The position numbers and the translations under genes were made by a program. Of a stretch of 39,828 nt of DNA, positions 33,333-39,828 are shown one piece after another. Position 1 is the stretch's first letter. Each line of letters starts with the position of its first letter. Location: assembly GCF_947331435.1 (NCBI RefSeq), contig NZ_CAMZOF010000019.1, positions 1-39,828 of the forward strand, in the 5' to 3' direction. The stretch comes from Pelagibius sp. Alg239-R121. Its GTDB lineage: Bacteria > Pseudomonadota > Alphaproteobacteria > Kiloniellales > Kiloniellaceae. Under the pieces are notes generated by a model. The model was not told where the DNA came from. It saw nothing but the letters and a program-made list of their open reading frames with translations, and searched no databases.

Positions 33333-34532
33333 TCAGGGCCGCAAAATCTGCTGAAGAATCCCGAACTCGTTGAACATCATCCATTCCTGCTCCACGCGTC
33401 CGTCCTTCATCTTCCATTGGCTTATGCCCCAGAGGTTGACCTCGCGGCCCGTGGGCTCGCCGTAGGGGCCGTTGCCCTTGTGCGTGCCCTGCGCGCCCCA
33501 GCGTATCGAGACCTGAAAGCCTTCCTCGGGATTGCCCATCCAGTAGAGGTCGTTCACCTGAAGACTGATGTCCGGGAACATGGCGACCATGGACATGACG
33601 AACGACCGCAACTGGCCGGTGCCGCGATAGACCCGGCCGGTTGAGCCCTGCACAACCACGTTCGGTTGGTAGACCTGATCGATGGCGCCGAAATTGCGGC
33701 GGTTCCAGATATTTTGGAAAGCGGCTTCGACGAAGGCCTTGATGTCGCCGTCAGGTGAGTCGGGAATGGGAACCGCCGCCGGTTTACCCTGTCCCTCCAG
33801 GCGTCGCGGCTCGCTGGCCATGAAGTTGGGCGGAAGCCCCGTCGATGAGTTTTGCGCGGCAAAGCGACGGGCGGTCTCCACAACGTCGAAGCCAAGCTGC
33901 TGCAGCAGCCCGGCGGTGTCGTAGATAACGTGCTCGTGGAAAATCTCGTTGTCCCGGGCGACGCAGTTGGCGATGCACCAAAGCTGAACCCGTTTGCCTG
34001 TCGGCGGCCCGAAGCGGCTGAAGCCCGTATTGGTGCCCAGGATCTTGGTGCGGTGCGAGGTGTGGAAACCAAGCGTCTCGTTTCCGGCCCAGATCACTTC
34101 GTCCGCGACCAGGCGAATATCCGGAAAGGCGTTGTTGGTGTGCACCGTGTCAGCAACGATCTTGTCGCGGCCGTACTGAAGGCCCAGGTCGTCCCAGACT
34201 TTGCAGTCATGACTGTAGGTGTCGTAGATGTAGCCGATGTCCTTCTCTTCCCAGATGCGGTGGGTGATGCGGACGATGTAGTCGACGATGTTGATATACT
34301 GCGGCTCGAAACCACGCATCGGCTGGCGAATCAGATCTTCAGGCGGATGGGCGAGAAAATTGTCGGTGCCGCCGCGCCGGTAACTGTCCAGAGAGATACT
34401 GTAGTCGGACGGCATGAGCTCTGCGCCGAGAGCCTCCATCTGAGCCGGCGTTGCTGTCGAACCTTCCTTTCCAGGCCCCGGCTTAGGGCCGGCGTGCCCA
34501 CGTTTCTGCACGTCCCCGAGCGCTTCCGTCAT
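33333..34532 (-). CDS. Two-domain SnoaL/NTF2-like protein
   Basis: The 399-residue protein starts at the ATG reading MTEALGDVQKRGH, which has GGGAGGT upstream; the longer frame to 34712 is rejected. Two tandem NTF2-like barrels are visible. The first is near ITHRIWEEKDIGYIYDTYSH with IWAGNETLGFHTSHRTKILG. The second is near VEAAFQNIWNRRNFGAIDQV with YWMGNPEEGFQVSIRWGAQG. Such double SnoaL proteins may act as isomerases, hydrolases or binding proteins. The substrate is unknown. Two palindromes in its upstream region suggest it has its own regulator. Confidence 0.82.
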   Translation of the reverse strand: MTEALGDVQKRGHAGPKPGPGKEGSTATPAQMEALGAELMPSDYSISLDSYRRGGTDNFLAHPPEDLIRQPMRGFEPQYINIVDYIVRITHRIWEEKDIGYIYDTYSHDCKVWDDLGLQYGRDKIVADTVHTNNAFPDIRLVADEVIWAGNETLGFHTSHRTKILGTNTGFSRFGPPTGKRVQLWCIANCVARDNEIFHEHVIYDTAGLLQQLGFDVVETARRFAAQNSSTGLPPNFMASEPRRLEGQGKPAAVPIPDSPDGDIKAFVEAAFQNIWNRRNFGAIDQVYQPNVVVQGSTGRVYRGTGQLRSFVMSMVAMFPDISLQVNDLYWMGNPEEGFQVSIRWGAQGTHKGNGPYGEPTGREVNLWGISQWKMKDGRVEQEWMMFNEFGILQQILRP

Positions 34533-34561
34533 GACAACCTCCCACTGCATTCTTACGTTTT

Positions 34562-34601
34562 TGCATACGTATGCATAGCATAAGGCAATAATTGCATGCA
34601 A
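34562..34601. promoter_or_regulatory. Two palindromes upstream of the SnoaL gene
   Basis: TGCATACGTATGCA (34562-34575) is a perfect 14-bp palindrome and TTGCATGCAA (34592-34601) a perfect 10-bp one, with the TGCAT core repeated. They lie 30-70 bases upstream of the SnoaL start in AT-rich DNA, placed as an operator over its promoter. The regulator is not encoded next to it. Confidence 0.5.
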
Positions 34602-34669
34602 GACTCGGGAAACCGGGAGGGCAGTTGCCGAGCGCGCCGCAGGTCCGAGCGCTTCCCTTACGATCTTAA

Positions 34670-35005
34670 TCAGCAAACTCCTGTCGAGCTGCGCCCATGG
34701 CCCGTTGCCCACTTTTTATATACCCGTTGCATCTCGGCACGGTTGACCCCGACCGACTCCAAGGCCTGTTTGTCGCTGATCCCGACACCGTGCAGCAGGT
34801 CGTTGAGAGCATTGTTTACAGCTAGGTAAACCGCCGATCCCTCGTCGCTATCATCGAGCTGCGGCCAGGCTTCGAGCAGCCGCACCATGTGGCTCTCTTC
34901 GAGGCCCATCCGTGCGGAGAAGCCGGCGCCGATATAGATCAGGCTCGCCTGCATTGCGCGGCGGACCACTTCACGTTCTTCATGGGTTAAGGATGCAAGT
35001 GTCAT
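34670..35005 (-). CDS. Small protein of unknown function downstream of the slipin gene
   Basis: The 111-residue product begins MTLASLTHEEREVVRRAMQA and continues LEESHMVRLLEAWPQLDDSD, then VYLAVNNALNDLLHGVGISD. The LTxEEREVVRRA opening and VNNALNDLL block are seen in many uncharacterised small proteins of bacterial genomes. It has no signal or membrane segment. It follows the slipin gene on the same strand after about 150 bp, and could be part of the same transcript. Function unknown. Confidence 0.65.
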   Translation of the reverse strand: MTLASLTHEEREVVRRAMQASLIYIGAGFSARMGLEESHMVRLLEAWPQLDDSDEGSAVYLAVNNALNDLLHGVGISDKQALESVGVNRAEMQRVYKKWATGHGRSSTGVC

Positions 35006-35155
35006 ATTTCATCACTTCTGATTTCTCTGTTGTTCGAATCCTCCTTTTCCAAACCGTGAGGCCGGAAGCGTTGCCGCTCCCGGCCCTGCCGGCGGCCCGG
35101 ATCTGCCTGATCCCGACCGCCGGCATCCTCGGCATCTCCGGCACACGCAAAGGGG

Positions 35156-36283
35156 TTACCCCTTGCGCGGCCGGATCCGCACCAGGTCGTCGAGCACGCC
35201 ATCCATGCCGTTTCCGACGATGACGTTGCCGACCTTTTCGGAGACCTTCTCCAAGGCCTCCAGCTCCTTCAGCCGCAACAGGATGGGGTTGTCCTCCATC
35301 AGCTTCGCGGTGTTCAGGAGCGACCGCGTCGCGGCGGTCTCCTCCCGCCGCTTGATGACGTTGGCCTGCGCGGTCTTCTCCGCCTCGATGACCCGGTTCA
35401 TCAGCTCCCGCACGTCTCCGGGCAGGATGATGTCCTTCACACCGACGGAGGGGACCTGCAGTCCCGCGTCGCCGAGCTTTGGCAGCAGCAACTCAGCCAC
35501 CGCCGCGTTGATGCCCAGCTTGTCGCCGAGCACCTCTTCCAGCGTCCGGGTGCCGATGACCTGCCGCAGAGCGAACTGCAGCTCCTTGTACAGGAAGTCC
35601 CGCAGGTCCGCGGTCAGTGCCACAGCCTTGACCGGGTCCGCGACCCGGTAGACGGCAGTGACGTTCGCCCGCAGGCCGATCCGGTCCTTGGTCAGGACCT
35701 CCTGGCCGGTGACCTCCAGAGTCTGCAGCCGCAGATCGAAGGTCACGACGTCGATGCGCCGCAGCGCCTTTACAAAGGCGTACCGGCCCGGCGTGAGCTG
35801 CTTAACCAGCACGCCGTCGACATAGAGCAGACCGACATGGTCGGAGACCACCTCGGCCACCGCGACCAGTTCCCGTGCACCCAGCCGCACCAGGGGGGCG
35901 ACCAGCCGCTCGGGCAGCTCGATGTCGGTCACCGCGTCAAGCACTTCGACGGTCATATCCCGCAGCCGCCTGGCGTAAAACGCCACGCTGCGCGGTGCGA
36001 CCAGACCGGCCAGCTTGCCGTCGGCGTACACCAGCCCCATCTCGCCGTCGCCCATATCGGCGGCGAGGAAGTGGGTTTCAACGACCTGCCGGTGGGTCAG
36101 GTAGAGCGCGGCCAGCGCCGGTTCCTTCACGGGCATGGCCCGCAGGTCCAGCTTGATCACTTCAAGCGTGCCCCGTCCCCGCAGAAAGCGGTACACGCCC
36201 GGCTCCAGCGCCTTCTCGAAAGCCCGGTTCCGATACAGGAGACCGAGCTCGTAGTCTGCAATCTTCTCGGTCTTGTAAACCAT
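35156..36283 (-). CDS. Slipin (SPFH/Band 7 domain) family protein
   Basis: The 375-residue protein starts at the ATG reading MVYKTEKIADYELG, with AAAGGA eight bases upstream; an in-frame extension to 36580 has no support. The SPFH domain is visible as LGLLYRNRAFEKALEPGVYR and DLRLQTLEVTGQEVLTKDRI, then NVTAVYRVADPVKAVALTAD and LDDLV near the end. No clear N-terminal membrane helix is seen, unlike typical stomatins. The long N-terminal part doubles the ALEPGVYRF motif (second copy QLTPGRYAFVKAL). Slipins are known from bacterial RNA-repair operons with Ro and tRNA-like RNAs. This gene has two tRNA-like sequences upstream. Confidence 0.85.
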   Translation of the reverse strand: MVYKTEKIADYELGLLYRNRAFEKALEPGVYRFLRGRGTLEVIKLDLRAMPVKEPALAALYLTHRQVVETHFLAADMGDGEMGLVYADGKLAGLVAPRSVAFYARRLRDMTVEVLDAVTDIELPERLVAPLVRLGARELVAVAEVVSDHVGLLYVDGVLVKQLTPGRYAFVKALRRIDVVTFDLRLQTLEVTGQEVLTKDRIGLRANVTAVYRVADPVKAVALTADLRDFLYKELQFALRQVIGTRTLEEVLGDKLGINAAVAELLLPKLGDAGLQVPSVGVKDIILPGDVRELMNRVIEAEKTAQANVIKRREETAATRSLLNTAKLMEDNPILLRLKELEALEKVSEKVGNVIVGNGMDGVLDDLVRIRPRKG

Positions 36284-36696
36284 CGAACTGTTCCTTTCTT
36301 TTTTCTCTTCTCTTCTTCTTTTTGTTTTCTGTCTTTTCTCGTCCTTCGCGAGGGACCGGAACCGAAGAAAGTTCCAATAAAATAAAATCAGGAATACCGG
36401 AAGAACCCCGGCGCCGGTTGCTGGACGGTCCCGGCGTTCTCCCTCCGCCGTCCGGGCGGGCCTCCGGGGTGCCGTCCGCTGGACGGCTACGCTCCGAAGA
36501 GCGAAACCTTCCAACGGCACGGCGTGCCGGAAACCCTTGCGGGCGATGTCGGAGAGCGCAGTGGAATCGCACGGAAGCAATCCGATACCTGGCCTGCACC
36601 CTGCGCAGAAGCGAACGGCAAAACCATCCTCTACCGGCCGGGCCGGCCTGGCGCTCTTCCGGCATCCTTCGTCTTTGATCAGCGTGATAGGCTGAG
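36284..36696. other. Slipin leader region with a polypyrimidine tract and a UUCG hairpin
   Basis: Positions 36291-36344 form an almost pure pyrimidine tract on the plus strand, so the mRNA reads polypurine just before the slipin ribosome site. At 36490-36503 the minus strand reads CGCTC-TTCG-GAGCG, a perfect UUCG-tetraloop hairpin. Several GGACGG/CCGTCC copies at 36422-36486 could pair. No gene is seen. This would be the spacer transcript between the tRNA-like RNAs and slipin. Confidence 0.5.
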
Positions 36697-36766
36697 TGTG
36701 ATGGAGGGATTCGAACCCTCTACACCTAGATTATGAGTCTAGTGCTCTACCCAATGAGCTACATCG
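36697..36766 (-). tRNA. tRNA-like sequence B, CAU anticodon, defective acceptor stem
   Basis: D arm (GCTC/GAGC), anticodon stem CTAGA/TCTAG with loop CTCATAA (anticodon CAT, U33 kept), and T arm GAGGG/CCCTC with loop TTCGAAT are all intact. The acceptor is not: only GATG/CATC, the inner four pairs, form. The outer positions fall on the CCA of the preceding tRNA-like sequence and do not pair. No CCA follows it. A truncated tRNA-Met/Ile-like gene or a tRNA-like non-coding RNA are both possible. Confidence 0.5.
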
Positions 36767-36845
36767 TGGTGCCAAACACGGGGATCGAACCCGCGACCTC
36801 CGGACATCGTCTGCCCGGCGCTCTCACCATCTGAGCTAGTTCGGC
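36767..36845 (-). tRNA. tRNA-like sequence A with encoded CCA and abnormal anticodon loop
   Basis: The acceptor stem GCCGAAC/GTTTGGC is complete (7 bp with one G-U), and an encoded A-CCA end follows. D arm GCTC/GAGC and T arm GCGGG/CCCGT with loop TTCGATC are normal. The anticodon arm is not: CCGGG/TCCGG leaves a 9-base loop (CAGACGATG). With a sixth C-G pair it leaves a 7-base loop AGACGAT lacking U33. No anticodon can be assigned with confidence. The next tRNA-like sequence begins immediately at its CCA. Confidence 0.5.
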
Positions 36846-37438
36846 CAACCAGGTACCCTGGAGCTCGATACACGCACAGCATATTACGAACGCCGAACGC
36901 GCCGGTCGGATATACAGAATCCGAACCATAGAGCGGGCATGCCGGCCAACGCCGGCATTAAAGTACCAAACGAATGAAGGCTCCTGATCCTCTCGCGAGG
37001 GATGCCTGTTGTCGTTCTTTATGTCTGTAAATGTTTCATGATCGTCCTGCCTCCGTTGCTTTGTTGAGCCGGAGCAGGACACGCGCAGAACGCGGGTCTA
37101 GACCCCGGTTGTTGTGGCCCAGTTTGCTGGGCAGATAGATAGTTCCCGTATCATTTGCGGGCTTTCTCTTGCGCGTTGACCGGCGGCGTTATTGCGACCG
37201 GGAGGCAGGGTATATGCCGGAACACATTCCTAAATCAACCGCTAATCTGTACGCGTTCGGCGAAAAGACCGATTGGGAAAGATGGAGCGCGCTGGGTTTG
37301 AGGAATATTGCGCGAGGGAGGGGAGCGACTGTCTGTTGATTACTTGGCGCGCGAGCGACTGCGGCGGGACAAGCAGGCTGCCTGCACCGAACGTAGGGAT
37401 TGTTTCTTGGGCAGGTTTGGGTCAATAGACTAGCGGTT
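36846..37438. other. Intergenic stretch with hairpins, no protein gene seen
   Basis: Perfect hairpins are present at 36939-36958 (ATGCCGGC-CAAC-GCCGGCAT) and about 37117-37133 (GCCCAG/CTGGGC), and a perfect palindrome GGGTCTAGACCC at 37094-37105. A minus-strand sigma-54-like element is at 37204-37219. The stretch would be the leader of a minus-strand transcript carrying the tRNA-like sequences. The right part, 37220-37438, shows nothing recognisable beyond the weak start region of the MFS gene. Confidence 0.45.
37204..37219 (-). promoter_or_regulatory. Possible sigma-54 promoter for the tRNA-like/slipin transcript
   Basis: On the minus strand the sequence is CGGCATATACCCTGCC, with GG and GC separated by exactly ten bases and the GGCA and TGC cores of the -24/-12 consensus. 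It lies about 360 bases upstream of the first tRNA-like sequence. Sigma-54 control with RtcR is known in RNA-repair operons. A chance match is possible. Confidence 0.25.
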
Positions 37439-38644
37439 ATGACCAAGCCCGTTCCCGCATCTCCCTCTCGCGAGCTGATCGTTCAGGCGTTGATCCTTTC
37501 TCTCGGGGCTGCGGTCGCGCTGGGCTTTTCGCGCTTTAGCTATGCTCTGTTGCTGCCGGCCATGCGCACCACACTGGATTGGAGCTATGCCGAAGCGGGG
37601 AGCCTGAACACCGCCAACGCGCTGGGCTATCTGATCGGAACACTCACCACGGCGCGGCTGGTGGCGCGCGTGGGGATCGGGCAGTGTTTCTGGGTCGCTT
37701 TGCTGTTGACCGGCGCGGGCCTCTTTGCCACGGGTCTGACGGAAAACTTTGTCGCCTTGCTGAGCATCCGGCTGCTCACCGGCATTACCTGCGCCTACAC
37801 CTTCATATCGGGTGCCACCCTGGCGTCGCATCTGGCCAAAGACGGTCACGGTGGCCTGGTTCTCGGCCTCTATTTCGGTGGCGTCGGCACCGGCATATTT
37901 CTGGCCGGCCTGGGATTACCGCAGGTGATGGAATACGACGCCGGGCTCTGGCCCTATCCATGGCTGGCGATGGGCATCCTCACCTTTATTGCGGTTTTTG
38001 TGGCCCGCCCCGTCGCACTTAAGGTGCCCACCGATAACCCCCATGCCGCAAAGGCAGCGCCCTGGCGCTTCCCGACCCAGCTCTTGCCATCGCTCACCGC
38101 CTACGCTCTGTTCGGCCTGGGTTACATCAGCTACATGACCTTCATCATTGCCTACCTGCGCTCGGGGGCGGTGTCGACCTGGGCCATCACGGCATTTTGG
38201 CTGCTGCTCGGCGTCAGTGTCTTTGCGTCCGCTTTCGTGTGGCAGGGCCTGCTCGACAAAGCCAAGGCCGCAGGCTATGCGCTGGCAAGCGTCCTGGCGG
38301 TCGTCGCGCTCGGGACGGCGCTGCCGCTGGTTTCCACCTCGCTTGTCGCCGTGCTGATCTCGGGCGTGCTGTTCGGCGGCGCATTCCTGACCGTGGTCTC
38401 GGCGGTGACCAATATCGCCAGATGTGCTCTGCCAACCCATGCCTGGGCCGGCGGCATCGCCTTGTTCACACTGCTGTTTTCCATTGGCCAGACCATCGGC
38501 CCGATGGTCGCCGGCGTCTTGGCCGACCGGTCGAACTCCTTCACCTCCGGCTTCGCCCTGTCAGCAAGTTGCCTGGCGATCGCCGCGGCTCTGGCGCTGA
38601 TGCAAAAGGCGCAGGATGCCCCGCAATCCGAGATCGTCCGCTGA
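37439..38644 (+). CDS. MFS transporter, YbfB/YjiJ family
   Basis: The 401-residue protein starts at ATG 37439, shortly before the first helix LILSLGAAVALGFSRFSYAL. About twelve hydrophobic segments follow. The typical ALGFSRFSYALLLPAMRTTL, the AEAGSLNTANALGYLIG segment and a second-half LFGLGYISYMTFIIAYLRSG match the YbfB/YjiJ group of the major facilitator superfamily. It probably exports or imports a small solute with proton coupling; the substrate is unknown. The ribosome site is weak (tagcgg). It is convergent with the small exported protein gene, 22 bp apart. Confidence 0.9.
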   Translation: MTKPVPASPSRELIVQALILSLGAAVALGFSRFSYALLLPAMRTTLDWSYAEAGSLNTANALGYLIGTLTTARLVARVGIGQCFWVALLLTGAGLFATGLTENFVALLSIRLLTGITCAYTFISGATLASHLAKDGHGGLVLGLYFGGVGTGIFLAGLGLPQVMEYDAGLWPYPWLAMGILTFIAVFVARPVALKVPTDNPHAAKAAPWRFPTQLLPSLTAYALFGLGYISYMTFIIAYLRSGAVSTWAITAFWLLLGVSVFASAFVWQGLLDKAKAAGYALASVLAVVALGTALPLVSTSLVAVLISGVLFGGAFLTVVSAVTNIARCALPTHAWAGGIALFTLLFSIGQTIGPMVAGVLADRSNSFTSGFALSASCLAIAAALALMQKAQDAPQSEIVR

Positions 38645-38666
38645 TCTCATTCTGACGGTGTTCTGA

Positions 38667-39104
38667 TTAACGCGTAGTGTTCGACTCTATCATCTGTTTG
38701 ATGAAGTATTCGGCGCCTATACGGCCCGACTCGCTTAGTTTCATGTTGCCTTTGAAATTCGACCGTACGCCGCCGGACTGGCCGATGTAGATCACCTCCT
38801 GGAAGGGCAGCGTGATCTTAGCGCGGAGTTTGTAGAGGTCGACGAGTCCTGGTCCGGCAGCGTCCAGAATTGCTTTCAGCTTCCGGAACGTTTGATCGTT
38901 CACATGGACTTCCACGTACTCAGTTGCAGAGGATTCGATGTTCTCTTTTGTAATCGCAAGGAAGGTCTCGGCGTCAAAAGGAATGTAATGAATCCGCACG
39001 GTTTCGCTCTCCGGCATTTGACCCGCGGCGGGCAGGGGCATCTGAAACAGGAGCGCAAGAAATAGAAACGCCGCGCAAGGGGCGAAAGGTAATTGTCTGA
39101 TCAT
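38667..39104 (-). CDS. Small exported protein of unknown function
   Basis: The 145-residue precursor starts at the ATG reading MIRQLPFAPCAAFLF and has a signal segment (CAAFLFLALLFQMPLPAAG, cleavage near AAG). The mature part contains RIHYIPFDAETFLAITKENI and a LPFQEVIYIGQSGGVRSNFK segment. An in-frame extension to 39221 is possible but would precede the signal. No family is recognised. A Cys in the hydrophobic segment (APCAAFL) is not in a lipobox context. It is divergent from the repeat-protein gene at 39393. Confidence 0.65.
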   Translation of the reverse strand: MIRQLPFAPCAAFLFLALLFQMPLPAAGQMPESETVRIHYIPFDAETFLAITKENIESSATEYVEVHVNDQTFRKLKAILDAAGPGLVDLYKLRAKITLPFQEVIYIGQSGGVRSNFKGNMKLSESGRIGAEYFIKQMIESNTTR

Positions 39105-39286
39105 CTGAAATACGAGTCCTGAAAATGAATAAGATTTCGGAGATAAACTGAGAGAGTCCTCCATCAATAGGTCAGAATTTGGGCGTTGGCGGGTCCTTCT
39201 GGGATAAAAGAACCCGGCCAAGGCTTAGAGTATGTGTTGCTGCTCAAACAACTAAGGCAATAATTATCTGATCTAATTTACACTAT

Positions 39287-39315
39287 TTGGTTGGTTATGG
39301 TTAACATGATATAGT
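39287..39315 (+). promoter_or_regulatory. Candidate promoter of the secreted repeat protein
   Basis: TTGGTT (39287-39292), a 17-base spacer and TATAGT (39310-39315, 5/6 match to -10) lie in the AT-rich gap upstream of GTG 39393. The leader would be about 70 bases. The gap 39105-39392 otherwise holds no gene. Confidence 0.5.
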
Positions 39316-39392
39316 TCCAAACAGATCAAATATTTCGATCGTCCGGCTTTTCATTTTTGACGGTTGAGACATTTTTTTGGGGAGTATTGCAA

Positions 39393-39828
39393 GTGAATAA
39401 ACCACAGATTTTCTTATCAGTATTTCTCTTTGCCGGTATTATCTCAACCGCAAGCGCGGCGCCTGTTTACTGGAACCTGTTCAACATCGAGGGTGAGTCC
39501 ACCTTGAGTTCCTCGCTCATCACTTACGATTCGCTGACTGACATGCTGAACGACGAAAACCGTACGGGTGTGCTTGTACCGGACGGTCAGAGCTCCGGGC
39601 AGTTCGCCGGCAATGTTGTGGGCACCGGTTCCGACGGCAGCAGCTATTGGAACCTGTTCAACATCGAGGGTGAGTCCGCCTTGAGTTCCTCACTCGTCAC
39701 CTATAATTCTCTGACTGACATGCTGAACGACGAAAACCGTACGAGCGCGTCTGTACCGGACGGTCAGAGCTCCGGGCAGTTCGCCGGCAATGTTGTGGGC
39801 ACCGGTTCTGACGGCAGCAGCTATTGGA
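39393..39828 (+). CDS. Secreted protein made of tandem 59-residue repeats (cut by window edge)
   Basis: The frame starts at GTG 39393, with GGGGAG eight bases upstream, and reads MNKPQIFLSVFLFAGIISTA followed by SAAPVYW, a clear signal peptide with cleavage near ASA. The mature part consists of repeats beginning YWNLFNIEGES, containing LTDMLNDENR, VPDGQSSGQFAG and NVVGTGSDGSS. Two complete copies are present and a third starts at the edge, in frame and without a stop. The repeats are rich in Ser, Gly, Asp and Asn with no cysteines. This fits a surface or extracellular protein. Family and C-terminal anchoring are beyond the window. Confidence 0.85.
   Translation, partial: MNKPQIFLSVFLFAGIISTASAAPVYWNLFNIEGESTLSSSLITYDSLTDMLNDENRTGVLVPDGQSSGQFAGNVVGTGSDGSSYWNLFNIEGESALSSSLVTYNSLTDMLNDENRTSASVPDGQSSGQFAGNVVGTGSDGSSYW
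39471..39828 (+). repeat. In-frame tandem 177-bp repeat
   Basis: The repeat tgg-aac-ctg-ttc-aac-atc starts at 39471, 39648 and again at 39825, a period of 177 bp (59 codons). Copies 1 and 2 differ only by scattered substitutions, several silent, while the segment after ACTGACATGCTGAACGACGA is nearly identical. The high DNA identity implies recent duplication or gene conversion. Confidence 0.9.

Noticed and set aside
35060-35085. Hairpin GGCCGGAAGC/GCTCCCGGCC after the slipin gene
   Set aside because: One mismatch and no T-run; it may be a terminator but the support is too weak for a feature.
36759-37082. Minus-strand open frame of 107 codons across the tRNA-like region
   Set aside because: It covers tRNA-like sequence A and hairpins, has odd composition and no family features; it is a chance frame.
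37189-37446. Minus-strand 85-codon frame upstream of the MFS gene
   Set aside because: No ribosome site or domain, and it overlaps the MFS start region.
1-39828. CRISPR array, rRNA operon, or insertion sequence
   Set aside because: No regularly spaced short repeats, no rRNA motifs, and no transposase or terminal inverted repeats with target duplications were seen.

Overview
The window is a GC-rich bacterial chromosome segment. The gene content (ribose-type sugar ABC transporter, SorC-type regulator, MocR regulator, TRAP-type binding protein with a Tat-like signal, SnoaL-like and SDR enzymes) suggests an alphaproteobacterium, perhaps of the Rhodospirillales type. That placement is inference; there is no rRNA gene to confirm it. 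No CRISPR array, transposase or complete mobile element was seen.

Layout. Positions 1-5750 hold a gene tail with a strong terminator, a cupin, a HEAT-repeat protein, a MocR-type regulator, an unknown protein, two YbjQ-family proteins and a tandem pair of membrane-anchored paralogues, the second with a frameshift. Positions 5978-15527 form the best-defined system, two divergent operons. Leftward runs permease, periplasmic sugar-binding protein, double ATPase and an SDR dehydrogenase. Rightward runs a transketolase split into two subunits, an FGGY kinase, a SorC-family regulator and a second SDR. Between them lies a perfect palindrome whose two arms carry TTGAC, placed as the -35 elements of two back-to-back promoters. 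The genes fit import of a sugar or polyol, oxidation to a ketose, phosphorylation, and ketol transfer by the split transketolase. The kinase is glycerol-kinase-like but lacks several glycerol-pocket residues, so the substrate is probably larger than glycerol and unknown.

Positions 15528-20084 contain a patchwork of gene remnants, a 2H-phosphoesterase-like protein, an orphan TRAP binding protein convergent with an Ldh-family 2-oxoacid reductase, and an AT-richer membrane protein. Positions 20723-26188 carry ordinary accessory metabolism and regulation: MAPEG, homocysteine methyltransferase-like, LysR, a secreted protein, DUF1062, a membrane protein with an HTH partner, and a cupin. Positions 26332-33149 include a papain/NlpC-like protein with an unknown partner, VOC, SMP-30, CutA, and a run of proteins resembling orphan immunity or accessory proteins (beta-propeller-like, HEAT-like and others).

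Positions 33333-37220 hold a double SnoaL-domain protein, a small unknown protein and a slipin (SPFH) gene. Upstream of the slipin, on the same strand, are two abutting abnormal tRNA-like sequences and a possible sigma-54 element. This arrangement recalls slipin/RNA-repair operons although no rtcB, rtcA or rsr gene is present, and it is the most unusual signal in the window. The right end has an MFS transporter, a small exported protein and the start of a secreted protein built from near-identical 59-residue repeats that runs off the edge.
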